From contig NZ_JANIBJ010000029.1 of assembly GCF_024505185.1 (NCBI RefSeq), positions 1-58,815 of the forward strand: a DNA stretch of 58,815 nucleotides, written 5' to 3'. This DNA comes from Methylomonas subterranea (GTDB lineage Bacteria; Pseudomonadota; Gammaproteobacteria; Methylococcales; Methylomonadaceae). The position numbers were made by a program, and so were the translations under genes. Below, piece by piece: positions 16,300 through 27,367 of this stretch. The notes beneath the pieces were generated by a model, which ran no database searches, was not told the DNA's origin, and saw nothing but the letters and a program-made list of their open reading frames with translations. How positions within the stretch are numbered: the stretch's first letter is position 1; every line of letters begins with the position of its first letter.

Positions 16300-18255
16300 T
16301 CATGCCCGGGTAAAAATCAGTATGCTGTTCGCCGGAATGGTAATGCGGGCCGAGCGCGGTAGGCCGTGCATGCCGCTCCCAGAGGTATAAATCCCCTTGC
16401 CGTTGCCTACCAGCCAGGGGTTCATCCAGTTGTCGTAAAGGTCGCTGTTGAATTCTTCCTTCCAGAAACCGGCCAGCGGAAAACCCAACCAGTATTCGTG
16501 AAAGGTCGTCTCGTTGAGACTGGCCACCACCACCGTGTCGTCTCCGATTCCCGGTCGCCAACGGTGAAAAGCCAGGATGCGGTTGCCGTCGTGCGCATGA
16601 AAGACATTCAAGCCGCTGCCCGTCAAGCCGGGCAGGCGGTTGCGGGTCGCGATCAGGTCCCGGCTGAAACGCAGAAAGTCGATTCTGGCCTGATTGAGGT
16701 TATCCCAGCCGATTTCATGGCCGCTGTGCGGTTGATCGCTCCATTGTTTGTCTTCCAGAAATTCCTGCCCCATAAACAGTTGTGCGATGCCCGCGGCGGT
16801 CAGGGTCAGGCCCAGCGCCACCCGCGAACGGCTGCGGGCATACCAGGATTGCGTGTTTTCGCTGTCGGCGATTTTGGGGATGCGCCAACCTCTGTCCAGA
16901 CGGACGATGTCGTGGTTTTCGCAGCATTGCACCGCCCGCCATTTGTCGCTCAGTTTGGGACTGGCGATTTCCCTGGCAATCCGGCTCATGTCGACGAAAT
17001 TAGCCGCGCCGCCGGAGGCCTGTCCGACGGCGCCGCGCACCGCGTCGCGCAAACCGTCGTTTTGCAGGGCGTCGAAGCCGGCTCCGTTTAGGTGGGTCGG
17101 GCCGACCACGGCCTGTTCGACCGGCCAGCATTCGGCGATATGGATGGCTTGCGGCTTGATGAAGCGGCAGGTATCGGTGACATACTGGCAAAAGCGCCAG
17201 CCGTGTTCGCCGCCTTCGTTTTTAATCACGCTGACTTCGTCGTAGCGAAAGCCGTCGCAATGGTATTCCCTCAGCCAATATTGGGCATTGTCGATCAGAA
17301 ACTGTTTGACCTTGTCGTTCCAGTAGGCGAACACCAGACCGCCCGCCCAGCCGCGGTCGGTAAAATACAGGCTGTTGTTCTGACTATCGTTGGGCTGGCG
17401 ATCGAAAAAATAAAGGCCCTGGTCGCCGAAATCGCCGCCCGCGTGGTTGTAAACCACATCCAGCAGTACGGCGATACCATGTAGATGGCAGAGGTCGATG
17501 AAAACCTTCAACTGATTCGCTGTGCCCCGCAGATGTTCCGGGCGATAAGGACTAAGTCCCGGGTTGATGTCGCGCAGCAACTGGTTGACAGACTCCAGAT
17601 AGCGCGGCATGGCCGGATCGTCGTCCCCGACGCCATAGTCGGTTTCCGGCGAAAAATAATCGACCCCGTTATAGCCCAGGCTGAATAAACCCGGAAATTC
17701 CACGATAGGCAGTGGCTGGATGGCGTTGATGCCCAAGGATTGCAAATACGGCAGTTTCCCGGCCACATCCAGGAAAGTGCCGTTGTTACGCCCGACCGGG
17801 ATGAACCAGACCCCGATATGCAGTTGGTAAATCACCAGTTCGTGAAAGGCGGGCGGCCGAAAATCCCGGTCGTGCCATGGGAAGCTCCGGGGATCGACCA
17901 ACAGACAGTGGCAGTCGGGCCACATCGGATCGTCGCTGAGATCGCGGGCGTAGGGGTCGCGTTTCAAGCCTTCGCTGCCGCCCAGCGGGCCGACCACATA
18001 GAACATGTAACGCTCGCCGGCTTGCATGCCGGCCACGAAGCCGCCCCAATAACCGTCGCCCATGGCCCGCAGTTTTGCGCATTGCCGGTTATGCCATGCC
18101 GGGCCGGTTTTGGCGTAGTCCCACAACAATCGCACTTCCCGGGCCGCCGGTGCCCAGACCCGAAAGGTGGCGCCGCTGCCTTCCGCCAGCAGATTGCCGC
18201 CCATCGCGGTGAAATTATCCATATGAGCCAGCGTCAGGGTTTGTAGGTCGGTCAT
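16300..18255 (-). CDS. GH13 family alpha-glucan enzyme (branching-enzyme-like)
   Basis: 651 residues. An N-terminal CBM48-type beta domain (about 15-115; ATFRVWAPAAREVRLLWDY, GYWGGFVAGMQAGERYMFYV) precedes the GH13 barrel. Barrel motifs: VLLDVVYNHAG (region I), HCDGFRYDEVSVI (region II; nucleophile Asp), HIAECWP (region III; acid/base Glu) and CCENHDIV (region IV; His-Asp). The family acts on alpha-1,4 glucans; this form resembles branching enzymes or trehalohydrolases more than secreted amylases, and no signal peptide is seen. Start 18255 follows a strong GGAGG; the longer frame is not supported. The exact substrate cannot be decided. Confidence 0.85.
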   Translation of the reverse strand: MTDLQTLTLAHMDNFTAMGGNLLAEGSGATFRVWAPAAREVRLLWDYAKTGPAWHNRQCAKLRAMGDGYWGGFVAGMQAGERYMFYVVGPLGGSEGLKRDPYARDLSDDPMWPDCHCLLVDPRSFPWHDRDFRPPAFHELVIYQLHIGVWFIPVGRNNGTFLDVAGKLPYLQSLGINAIQPLPIVEFPGLFSLGYNGVDYFSPETDYGVGDDDPAMPRYLESVNQLLRDINPGLSPYRPEHLRGTANQLKVFIDLCHLHGIAVLLDVVYNHAGGDFGDQGLYFFDRQPNDSQNNSLYFTDRGWAGGLVFAYWNDKVKQFLIDNAQYWLREYHCDGFRYDEVSVIKNEGGEHGWRFCQYVTDTCRFIKPQAIHIAECWPVEQAVVGPTHLNGAGFDALQNDGLRDAVRGAVGQASGGAANFVDMSRIAREIASPKLSDKWRAVQCCENHDIVRLDRGWRIPKIADSENTQSWYARSRSRVALGLTLTAAGIAQLFMGQEFLEDKQWSDQPHSGHEIGWDNLNQARIDFLRFSRDLIATRNRLPGLTGSGLNVFHAHDGNRILAFHRWRPGIGDDTVVVASLNETTFHEYWLGFPLAGFWKEEFNSDLYDNWMNPWLVGNGKGIYTSGSGMHGLPRSARITIPANSILIFTRA

Positions 18256-18618
18256 GATGCCTCCGGCTTGGAGCGGAATGGGTACGCGCAAACCGACGGC
18301 CGGGGCTGGCCCACGTCAATCTGCCCTAACCGTCTGATTTGTCGCGCGCTTAAGTATGCGCGCTGGGAGAAAGCAAGGCAACCGGTTTTCTAACGGGGAA
18401 AACCGGGTGCTTTGCCGGCAAAAGACGGCTGACTTTGGGAGGCCGAAAAGTCAGTCGATAGGCAAGCGGAGCAGACGAATCACCCCCTCCGGCGGGTTCG
18501 GGCCAAACTTATGGGCTTGGGATTCTACCCCCCTCACCCCAACCCGCGAGGAGAGGGAGTTTTTTACGGCAGCCTCCGGAGGGGGGAACAGAATGCGGAT
18601 TTATTTTGGGCGGGATCC
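18256..18618. other. Intergenic region with GC-rich repeat-like sequence
   Basis: 363 bp. It holds a GCGCGC inverted pair at 18344-18363 and, at about 18525-18592, a CCCCTCACCCCAACCC block followed by GAGGAGAGGGAG, similar to the block at 20170-20280. This CCC/GGG class of dispersed intergenic repeat is common in gammaproteobacteria. No gene seen. Confidence 0.45.
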
Positions 18619-19344
18619 TTAAGATTTGCGGTGGCCCACCCCGACGAATCCCAGCAACGCGCTGCCGAACAGCCAAACGGCACCCGGTAGCGGTACTTGC
18701 GAAACGGTGATGGTATTGCCGGAAAGGCTAAAGCGCAGATTGTCGGAGCTGAAGGTCACTCTGTAGTCGGCGTGACCGCCTAAGCCGGTATTACGAAGAG
18801 TGTCGCCGACGTTGAGGCCGGATGCGGCCTCGGTTTCGGTCAAACGATAATCGGCCATCACAAACAAATAATTACCGCCCGCCAGAGTAACTTCATAGGC
18901 GGGGTCGCGTTGAAAGTGAATTGAACCATCACTGGCGCCAAAAGCCGCGCCGAGGTCGGTTAATTTAAAATCGGGTGTATCCACATTGGGACAATTGTTG
19001 GCAATATCATCGCATCGAGCCAGGTGATTGGCCGGGTTTTGCAAGGGATTGATACTGCCGTCGTCCAGCCAAAAATGCGTATCCGGATCGAGGTAAGTGA
19101 ATTCGCCATCGCCATTCAAATCAAGTGCGTCGGCGGACGAGTTACTGGTGCTTTCATATGCCAGCACATTGACTTTAAAGCTGCCTGCATTTTGCATGAC
19201 AATCTTCCAGGTATCGAACGTCGTACCGTTTTCCAGTTGCAGCAAGCTGCCGTCGATTACCAGTTGGCTGGAGGCTTGAGCCGGGGCCGCCCAGGCCGCG
19301 GCCGCCAAAGTGGCTGAGCCGAGAATTTTACTGACAGTGTTCAT
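18619..19344 (-). CDS. Exported protein with VPLPA-type sorting tail
   Basis: 241 residues. Signal peptide 1-24 (ending AQA). The body is beta-rich, has an EF-hand-like calcium motif DLNGDGEFTYLDPD near residue 75, and two Cys that may pair. The C-terminus is VPLPGAVWLFGSALLGF followed by HRKS, a PEP-CTERM-class signal in its VPLPA form. The protein is probably surface-located or secreted after exosortase processing. Function unknown. Start 19344 has AGGAAGGAA upstream; the longer frame upstream lacks a signal peptide. Confidence 0.8.
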   Translation of the reverse strand: MNTVSKILGSATLAAAAWAAPAQASSQLVIDGSLLQLENGTTFDTWKIVMQNAGSFKVNVLAYESTSNSSADALDLNGDGEFTYLDPDTHFWLDDGSINPLQNPANHLARCDDIANNCPNVDTPDFKLTDLGAAFGASDGSIHFQRDPAYEVTLAGGNYLFVMADYRLTETEAASGLNVGDTLRNTGLGGHADYRVTFSSDNLRFSLSGNTITVSQVPLPGAVWLFGSALLGFVGVGHRKS

Positions 19345-19885
19345 TGAGTTCCTTCCTGATGATTGGGATGAATGCGCCGCGATACGGAGCGCTCGCGAAT
19401 ATCTCGTGAATGAGACAGCAGCCCGGCTATCTTGCCGAACGGCAAGACCCGTGGTTTTCCGAACCCGCCTTGCGACGAGGATGGCGAACTTATGCCGACC
19501 TGAATAGCGGACGACTTGGTCGGCCACCGAGCAAGGTATGCGGTGACGGTAAAAGCAACTTGCGCGCCAATTCTCAAATTATTGAAAAAAGGCCGAATTT
19601 GACAGGAATTATTGGGGTGGCATAAAAAAACGAGGCATATGCCCTATTTGCCATGGGAAATAACCCATATTGCAACTATTCGGCGCTTCCTTGCGGAAGG
19701 TAATCCTCTCAATCTGCTGGAATTCGATGGAATTGGTCCAAAGAATTTGCATCCTGATGGGCGCTGTGATAGAAATTTTTCGCGGATGCCTAAAATCTAC
19801 CGCATCAGGCGTTTGAGCGTCGGCAAAAATCGTTCAAATACCATCACTAAGAAACATAACAACTATAAAACGAGAGGAGACAGGA
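19345..19885. other. Intergenic region between divergent genes
   Basis: 541 bp between the VPLPA-CTERM gene and the small cytochrome gene, which diverge; promoters of both should lie here. Short frames have no family character. No RNA gene or repeat array recognised. Confidence 0.45.
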
Positions 19886-20143
19886 ATGAAAAAAATTCTA
19901 TTAGCAATCACTACCTTGGTTCTGGCGAGTCTGATGCCTTTCCTGGCGGTTGCCGGCGAATCGGATACTTGCAAGGGTTGCCACAACGGTTCGGTTGCGC
20001 CCGCGGTTGATGCGCTAAAAGCCAAGTTCAAAACCGCCGATGCCTTGGTGGCGGGAGCCAAAAGCTCCACCAACCCGATGATGAAATCCATCCAGGCCGA
20101 TGAGGCCAAATTAAAGGCCGCTGCCGCGGAAATCGTCAAATAA
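19886..20143 (+). CDS. Very small c-type cytochrome
   Basis: 85 residues. Signal peptide 1-23 (ending AVA); the mature part has a single haem site CKGCH at residues 30-34 and a Met-rich segment NPMMKSIQ near residue 65 that could give the axial ligand. About 62 mature residues is shorter than most class I cytochromes c, leaving three short helices. Periplasmic electron carrier or haem-containing sensor; partner unknown. Ribosome site GAGAGGAGA upstream. It is a stand-alone gene. Confidence 0.8.
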   Translation: MKKILLAITTLVLASLMPFLAVAGESDTCKGCHNGSVAPAVDALKAKFKTADALVAGAKSSTNPMMKSIQADEAKLKAAAAEIVK

Positions 20144-21443
<1,300 letters not shown>

Positions 21444-21564
21444 TGGTTTGAAATGGCTTGGGCAGTATTGCCCAGCAAGGCCAAGGATAAGGCCGACATA
21501 ATAATTATTAAAACCAGCGGAGCCCGCCGATCAAGAGTTGGGCCAGCACCGAGGAAGGATAAGC

Positions 21565-23733
21565 ATGAACCAGAACCCGAACCGGGGTATACCCGCCTAT
21601 CGGCAGTTAAAGCGCTTGCGAACCGCTTTAGCCATTGCCCAGGGCAGCCGGCTGTTATCGCGGCTGTTGCAGGAGTTGGAAGCTACCGTCTCCCACGACC
21701 AAACCAAGCGCGTCACTTATATGACCGAGTTGTTCACCCGTATCCACCGGGAAATGTTCAGCGACTGGAAGGAGCAGGTTACGGTCAACCACCGGCCGGG
21801 TACCATGCTGGAGAAGGAAAAGCGCAAACGCTTCCGCATAGCCATCGAACGCCTGGTGCTGGACGGCGACAGCAATCAGGATAGCGCCATCTTCGACAAC
21901 AACGGCTTTGTGATGTATTGCGACGACATCGCCTGCCGCTTGGCCGGTTTTTATCAACAGCTGCGGGTGATCCGCCCTTATTCCTACGGCAACCGCATCA
22001 CCCTGGATTTTTTTATCACCGCGCTCGGTAACTTGCCGGCCTTCAAGGCGGTTTACGAACAAGGCATAGACTTCCGCCGGCTGGCGCATGAGGATGCCGT
22101 CGCCTTGCACGATCCGGACAGCGACCACGCCGCCATCAGCCAAGCCTTTCGGCATGCGCTGGACCCCAACCGTAGCCATAGCTTGGTCAACAGCGCCAAC
22201 GGCTACGGCAAATGGCCGGAAAACAAGCGGTTTTTGCAAGGGATTCCGTTTTTATCCCACACCACGGCGGACGGCGTCGATTGCTTGGTCACCGTGAACG
22301 GCGGTCTGGTGCCGCTAAAAAGCATTCAGGTCGATCAATTCATCACAGGTCAGCATATTGCCGATAACTCGCTGACCGTATCGGAAAACATCATAGGCTA
22401 TTTACCCGGCACCGAAGATTTACGCACGCCCGGCAAGCGCGAAATCGACGCCATTCCGATCCGCGAGGACGGCGTGGCGCCGCTGTTCTGTCTGGACATC
22501 AACATGCTGACCAGCTTGCGCCCGCCCAGCCATGCTGAACTGCTGGATTTGCTCAAACAATTTGCCGGCGAACAGGCCAAGGTATTCGTTTTGGCCGACA
22601 ATCCGGGCTTAAAACGCAAAATGCTGGCGGCCACCCAGGGCGAAAGCCGATTGCAACGCACCATAGAAATTGCCTATAAACGCCTGGGCAAAATCAATCT
22701 GGCCCTGCAAACCGCCTTGCAAAACATCTTCCACGGCAAAACCCCCGTCGACACGCCGAAACTGTTCATGTGCATGGGCGGAGCCGGGGCCGGCAAAACA
22801 GCGGTGGAAGAAATCGCCCGCGCTCAATGCGGCGACAATTTCGTGGTGGCCTCGCTGGACGAATTCCGCAAACTCAGCGACCTGTACTGCCTGTTGACCG
22901 CCGCCAATCACCACAGCGACGATTACGTGTACGTGGAGCCGTTCGCCAACCGTTTGCGTGATTTGGTGGCCGACCATGCCCGCGCCAATCGCATCAACCT
23001 GTTATACGACGGTACCGGCATTCCCTATCAACCGCGTTATTCGACCGTGATCAGCCAGTTTCAAAGCGCCGGCTTCCATACCCAGATCACTGCCGTCGAT
23101 GCATTCCTGGTCAAGCCGGTCGGGCGCGAGGAAGAGTTATCGCGGGCAGGCGTGATCGGCAGCGTCAAGTCTCGTTTCGAAGCCAGCGGCAGGGCTTTGC
23201 CCTGGGTGGTAACCATAGACAAACACATCCGCTCGCCGCAGGCTTTCTTGCTGGCCTTGCAGGATAGCGCGCTGGCGAAACTGTCGCTGTTCGCCAACGA
23301 CGGCGAACGCGACCAGCATTATCTGGTGGCGGAAAGTTTTTTGATGTACGACGAAGACATCGAACACCTGCACGAGCAGCAAATTGCCGGCAGCCTGGCG
23401 CTGCATTTTAAAACCATCATGAGCCGCCATCACGATTCGGTGTTGAAAAAGTTGGCCCAGCATTACGACGGCGCCTTGAAGGCCTTGATCGACCGTAACC
23501 CGGCCTTGAGCGAGGACAATGTCGGCTATTTGATTTATCGCGGCAGCGAGCACAACCGGGTATTGGCCATCTACAATCTGCGGCGCATGGTGGATTTTGT
23601 ACAAAAACGCCAGCTCAACCCCAACGCTTCCGGCGAGGACGGCCTGCTGCACAAGCCCTGGGCACTGGGTTTTCACGTCGATCCGCAAGCCAAGCAGGCC
23701 TGGATTACCCGCCTGCAGGGCACGGTGGAATGA
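21565..23733 (+). CDS. Fic-like / zeta-toxin-like fusion protein
   Basis: 722 residues. The N-terminal half is helical and contains IRPYSYGNRITLDFFITALG (about 136-155), which looks like a degenerate Fic core: the GN-R is kept but the catalytic His and the acidic residue of HxFx(D/E)GN are replaced. The C-terminal half has a P-loop GGAGAGKTA (about residue 406) and the zeta/AAA_33-like surround, with VVASLDEFRKL and NLLYDGTGIPYQPRYSTVI, as in zeta toxin kinases that phosphorylate nucleotide sugars. Start 21565 follows AGGAAGGAT; an earlier TTG is weaker. No antitoxin gene is adjacent. It may be a housekeeping nucleotide kinase or a toxin-like regulator. Confidence 0.7.
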   Translation: MNQNPNRGIPAYRQLKRLRTALAIAQGSRLLSRLLQELEATVSHDQTKRVTYMTELFTRIHREMFSDWKEQVTVNHRPGTMLEKEKRKRFRIAIERLVLDGDSNQDSAIFDNNGFVMYCDDIACRLAGFYQQLRVIRPYSYGNRITLDFFITALGNLPAFKAVYEQGIDFRRLAHEDAVALHDPDSDHAAISQAFRHALDPNRSHSLVNSANGYGKWPENKRFLQGIPFLSHTTADGVDCLVTVNGGLVPLKSIQVDQFITGQHIADNSLTVSENIIGYLPGTEDLRTPGKREIDAIPIREDGVAPLFCLDINMLTSLRPPSHAELLDLLKQFAGEQAKVFVLADNPGLKRKMLAATQGESRLQRTIEIAYKRLGKINLALQTALQNIFHGKTPVDTPKLFMCMGGAGAGKTAVEEIARAQCGDNFVVASLDEFRKLSDLYCLLTAANHHSDDYVYVEPFANRLRDLVADHARANRINLLYDGTGIPYQPRYSTVISQFQSAGFHTQITAVDAFLVKPVGREEELSRAGVIGSVKSRFEASGRALPWVVTIDKHIRSPQAFLLALQDSALAKLSLFANDGERDQHYLVAESFLMYDEDIEHLHEQQIAGSLALHFKTIMSRHHDSVLKKLAQHYDGALKALIDRNPALSEDNVGYLIYRGSEHNRVLAIYNLRRMVDFVQKRQLNPNASGEDGLLHKPWALGFHVDPQAKQAWITRLQGTVE

Positions 23734-23990
23734 CCTTTCCCGACTCTTTGGTTGTTTGTCAAGGCGGTTTGGCCGAGAGGCGGCTGGACCGGTTGGATAT
23801 TAGCTGTAAAATGTTGGCCGCGGGTTGGTTTATTTTGAACGCATGAACTTGGCGCGTATTCGATAAACACAGGGAACGGCAAGCATAATCGATTGCGTTG
23901 GGGCCCATGTGCCGGAATTGGTCGGCGGCGGTCTGATCTTGACGGTTAGTGGAATACGCTCGACAGAGTAACGATCATTTCAGGTGGCTA

Positions 23991-24740
23991 ATGAAAATTC
24001 TGGTGGCGGTAAAACGCGTGGTGGATTACAACGTGCAACTGCATGTCAAGTCCGACGGCTCGGGTGTTGAAACCGATGGTGTAAAAATGAGCATCAACCC
24101 ATTTGACGAGATTGCGGTTGAGGAAGCTATTCGTATCAAGGAAGCCGGTCATGCGGACGAAGTGCTGGTGGTTTCCATAGGCAGCGATGCCTGTCAGGAA
24201 CAATTACGCGCGGCATTGGCCATGGGGGCGGATCGCGCTCTTCTGGTCAAATGCGACCGGGATGTCCAGCCGCTGTTGGCGGCCAAAGCGCTGCAAGCCT
24301 TAGTCGGGCAAGAGCGTCCGCAATTGGTATTGATGGGTAAACAGGCCATCGATGATGACGCTTGTCAGACGCCGCAAATGCTGGCCGGTTTGCTGGACTG
24401 GCCGCAAGCGACCTTTGCTTCCCGGATTGTTATCGCCGGAGCCGGCAAGGTCGAAGTCACCCGGGAAGTCGATGCGGGGCTGGAAACCTTATCGCTGGAT
24501 TTGCCGACGGTGATTTCAACCGATTTACGCTTGAACGAACCGCGCTACATCAAAATTCCCCAGATCATGAAAGCCAAATCCAAGCCCCTGCAAATGCTGG
24601 ATTTGGCTGATTTACCCATCACGGAAACTCCGCTGCTGAATATTGTGACCACCTCGGCCCCGGAACCGAGGCCGGCCGGCGTCAGGGTCGGCTCCGTTGC
24701 GGAATTGGTCGATGCCCTGAAAGAAAAAGGAGTGTTGTGA
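23991..24740 (+). CDS. etfB: Electron transfer flavoprotein beta subunit
   Basis: 249 residues. Begins MKILVAVKRVVDYN and has NPFDEIAVEEAIRIKE, the AMP-site segment near LVLMGKQAIDDDACQTPQMLAGLL, and LPTVISTDLRLNEPRYIKIPQIMKAKSKP, all typical of group I ETF beta. Carries AMP and pairs with the alpha subunit to move electrons from acyl-CoA-type dehydrogenases to ETF-quinone oxidoreductase. Start 23991 has AGGTGG upstream. The stop overlaps the etfA start (TGATG). Confidence 0.96.
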   Translation: MKILVAVKRVVDYNVQLHVKSDGSGVETDGVKMSINPFDEIAVEEAIRIKEAGHADEVLVVSIGSDACQEQLRAALAMGADRALLVKCDRDVQPLLAAKALQALVGQERPQLVLMGKQAIDDDACQTPQMLAGLLDWPQATFASRIVIAGAGKVEVTREVDAGLETLSLDLPTVISTDLRLNEPRYIKIPQIMKAKSKPLQMLDLADLPITETPLLNIVTTSAPEPRPAGVRVGSVAELVDALKEKGVL

Positions 24741-25681
24741 TGAACAGGATATTATTGATCGCCGAACACAATGGTCAAAATCTTGATCCGGCAACCGCCA
24801 AATCACTGACGTGCGCCCTGCAAATTCCTCACCAAACCCTGGACATTGCCGTATTCGGTTCGAGTCGCGCGCCGGCGGAATCGGCCGCCAAATTGGTAGG
24901 GGTCAATCGGGTGCTTTTTGTTGAGCTGCCGGAAAATCAAGCGGGATTGGCGGTATGTCTCTGTCCGTTAGTTGTCGAACTGTCGGCAGACTACACGCAT
25001 GTTCTGGTTCCGGCTACTTCATTCGGACGCGATTTGCTGCCGAGGGTGGCGGCCAAATTGAATGCGGCTCAGGTCAGCGATATTGTGGCCGTGGATGGCG
25101 ACAGATGTTTCAAGCGATATGTTTATGCCGGAAATGCCTTGATCACCGTGCAGGCACCCGCTGGAACAGTTGTCGCCAGCGTACGCGCGAATGCCTTTAA
25201 GCCGACAAGCGCCGGTGGTCAAGCCGTGGTTGAGACGGTGGACTTAAACCTGGAACTTCCCCGTCATACCCGCTTGTTGGGTTTGAACCGAAGCGTCAGC
25301 GAGCGTCCGGACTTGCAGTCGGCTTCGCGCGTGCTGGCGGGCGGGCGGGGCGTCGGCGGCAAGTCCGGTTTTGACGATCTTTATCGGCTGGCGGATAAAT
25401 TGGGGGCGGCGGTCGGGGCGTCGCGGGCGGCGGTGGATGCCGGTTTCGTCCCCAACGATCTGCAAATCGGCCAAACCAGCAAAATCATCGCGCCGGATTT
25501 ATACATTGCGTTCGGCATTTCCGGCGCGTTTCAGCATTTGGCCGGGATCAAGGACGCCGGCGTGATCGTGGCGGTCAATACCGATCCGAACGCGCCGATT
25601 TTCGAGGTGGCGGACATCGGTCTGGTTGCCGATTTGTTCGAGGTGATTCCGCAGCTCGAACAAGCCTTGGCAAACAAGTAG
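24740..25681 (+). CDS. etfA: Electron transfer flavoprotein alpha subunit
   Basis: 313 residues. N-terminal ETF domain, then the C-terminal FAD-binding domain with [53 protein letters not shown] and [13 protein letters not shown]. Standard group I ETF alpha. ATG at 24740 is used in coupling with etfB; a GTG three bases earlier is the alternative. The gene is followed after 7 bp by the quinone oxidoreductase gene. Confidence 0.96.
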   Translation: MNRILLIAEHNGQNLDPATAKSLTCALQIPHQTLDIAVFGSSRAPAESAAKLVGVNRVLFVELPENQAGLAVCLCPLVVELSADYTHVLVPATSFGRDLLPRVAAKLNAAQVSDIVAVDGDRCFKRYVYAGNALITVQAPAGTVVASVRANAFKPTSAGGQAVVETVDLNLELPRHTRLLGLNRSVSERPDLQSASRVLAGGRGVGGKSGFDDLYRLADKLGAAVGASRAAVDAGFVPNDLQIGQTSKIIAPDLYIAFGISGAFQHLAGIKDAGVIVAVNTDPNAPIFEVADIGLVADLFEVIPQLEQALANK

Positions 25682-25688
25682 GCCGGCC

Positions 25689-27335
25689 ATGGAACGCGAA
25701 TCCGTAGCATTCGATGTGGCCATCGTCGGCGCCGGGCCGGCCGGTTTGGCCGCTGCCATTAAAATCAAGCAGTTGGCAGGCGAGCGCGGCCTGGATGTCA
25801 GCGTTTGTGTGTTGGAAAAAGGCTCCGAAGTAGGGGCGCACATCCTGTCCGGCGCTTTATTGGAAATCAAAGCTTTAGAGGCGTTGTTTCCCGCTTGGCG
25901 GGATTTGCAGGCCCCGGTCGGCGTGACCGTGGCCGAGGAGGAATTGTGTTATCTGGCCGGATCGCAACATGCCGTAAAGTTTCCGGATTTCGCAGTTCCC
26001 AAGCCTTTACGTAACCACGGCCATTACGTGGTTAGTTTGGCCAATCTGTGCCGCTGGCTGGGCAAACAGGCGGAAGGCTTGGGTGTCGATATTTTCGCCG
26101 GTTTCGCGGCCGACAGCCTGTTGTACCGCGAAGACGGTGGCATTGCAGGTGTAGTAACCGGCGATATGGGGCTGGATAAACAGGGCCGACAAAAGCCCGG
26201 TTTCCAGGCCGGCATCGAAGTCAGGGCCAAGTACACCTTGTTTGCCGAGGGTTGTCACGGCCATTTGGGCAAGCAACTGACTGAACGTTATTGCCTGCGC
26301 GAGGGCGCCGATCCGCAGCATTACGGCATAGGCATCAAAGAAGTGTGGAAGATAGATGCCGCCAAGCACCGGCCGGGAAACGTGTTGCATACCTTCGGCT
26401 GGCCGCTGGACGGTTCCAGCGAAGGTGGCGGATTTTTGTATCACTTGGACGGACAACAAGTGGCCTTGGGATTCATCGTCGGCCTGAATTACGCCAACCC
26501 GCACCTGAATCCGTATCAGGAAATGCAGCGCTGGAAGCTGCACGCCAAAATTAAACCTTTGCTGGAAGGCGGCACCCGTTTGGCTTACGGAGCGCGCGCG
26601 CTCAACAAAGGCGGTTGGCAGTCGTTGCCGCGCATGAGTTTTCCGGGCGGTTTGTTACTGGGCTGCGATGCCGGCTTGTTGAATCCGGCCAAATTGCGCG
26701 GCATCCACAACGCATTGCGTTCCGGCATGCTGGCGGCCGAAACCGTGCTCGAATCGTTTGCGGCTGGCGATGGCGCCGAACTTGACAACTTCGAGCAAAA
26801 ATTTCGCGCATCGCCGATTTACTCGGAGCTCTATCAGGCTCGCAACGTGGCGCCGGCGCTAAGCAAGTGGGGCCCTTTGCTGGGCGGAGCGTTTTTTTGG
26901 CTGGACCAAAACCTGCTGGCCGGGCGTTTGCCGTTTACCTTGCGCAAGCCGCGGGCCGATCATGCGGTGTTGAAAGCGGCCGCTGCTTGTCCGCCGATCG
27001 ATTACCCGTGTCCGGACGGTAAGATCAGTTTCGATTTGATGGCTTCGGTGGCCTTGTCCAACACCCATCACGAGGCCGACCAGCCTTGTCACTTGCAGCT
27101 CCGCGACGCCGACGTGCCGCTGGCGGTCAATTGGCCGCAATACGCCGAACCGGCGCAGCGCTACTGTCCGGCCAAGGTTTACGAGGTGGTCGCCGATGCT
27201 AATGGCAACCGCGGCTTGGTAATCAATGCGCAAAATTGCGTGCATTGCAAAACCTGCGACATCAAAGATCCGGCACAAAACATAGACTGGCGGCCGCCGG
27301 AGGGCGGGGGTGGCCCCAATTACACCAATATGTAG
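25689..27335 (+). CDS. ETF-ubiquinone oxidoreductase
   Basis: 548 residues. N-terminal FAD motif VAIVGAGPAGLAAAI (about 8-22), the ETF-QO segments GAHILSGALLEIKALEAL and FPGGLLLGCDAGLLNPAKLRG, and a C-terminal 4Fe-4S site CVHCKTCDIKDPAQNI with a further Cys near CPAKVYE. Membrane-peripheral; passes electrons from reduced ETF to ubiquinone. Completes a three-gene operon. Its 3' end converges with that of the acyl-CoA-dehydrogenase-like gene (32-bp gap), which may be one of its electron sources. Confidence 0.95.
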   Translation: MERESVAFDVAIVGAGPAGLAAAIKIKQLAGERGLDVSVCVLEKGSEVGAHILSGALLEIKALEALFPAWRDLQAPVGVTVAEEELCYLAGSQHAVKFPDFAVPKPLRNHGHYVVSLANLCRWLGKQAEGLGVDIFAGFAADSLLYREDGGIAGVVTGDMGLDKQGRQKPGFQAGIEVRAKYTLFAEGCHGHLGKQLTERYCLREGADPQHYGIGIKEVWKIDAAKHRPGNVLHTFGWPLDGSSEGGGFLYHLDGQQVALGFIVGLNYANPHLNPYQEMQRWKLHAKIKPLLEGGTRLAYGARALNKGGWQSLPRMSFPGGLLLGCDAGLLNPAKLRGIHNALRSGMLAAETVLESFAAGDGAELDNFEQKFRASPIYSELYQARNVAPALSKWGPLLGGAFFWLDQNLLAGRLPFTLRKPRADHAVLKAAAACPPIDYPCPDGKISFDLMASVALSNTHHEADQPCHLQLRDADVPLAVNWPQYAEPAQRYCPAKVYEVVADANGNRGLVINAQNCVHCKTCDIKDPAQNIDWRPPEGGGGPNYTNM

Positions 27336-27367
27336 ATTGGATGGTTAGCGGACGCTGCGGACGGGAG

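Noticed and set aside
16187-16561. Minus-strand frame overlapping the end of the GH13 gene
   Set aside because: Overlaps a well-supported gene in another frame and shows no conserved features.
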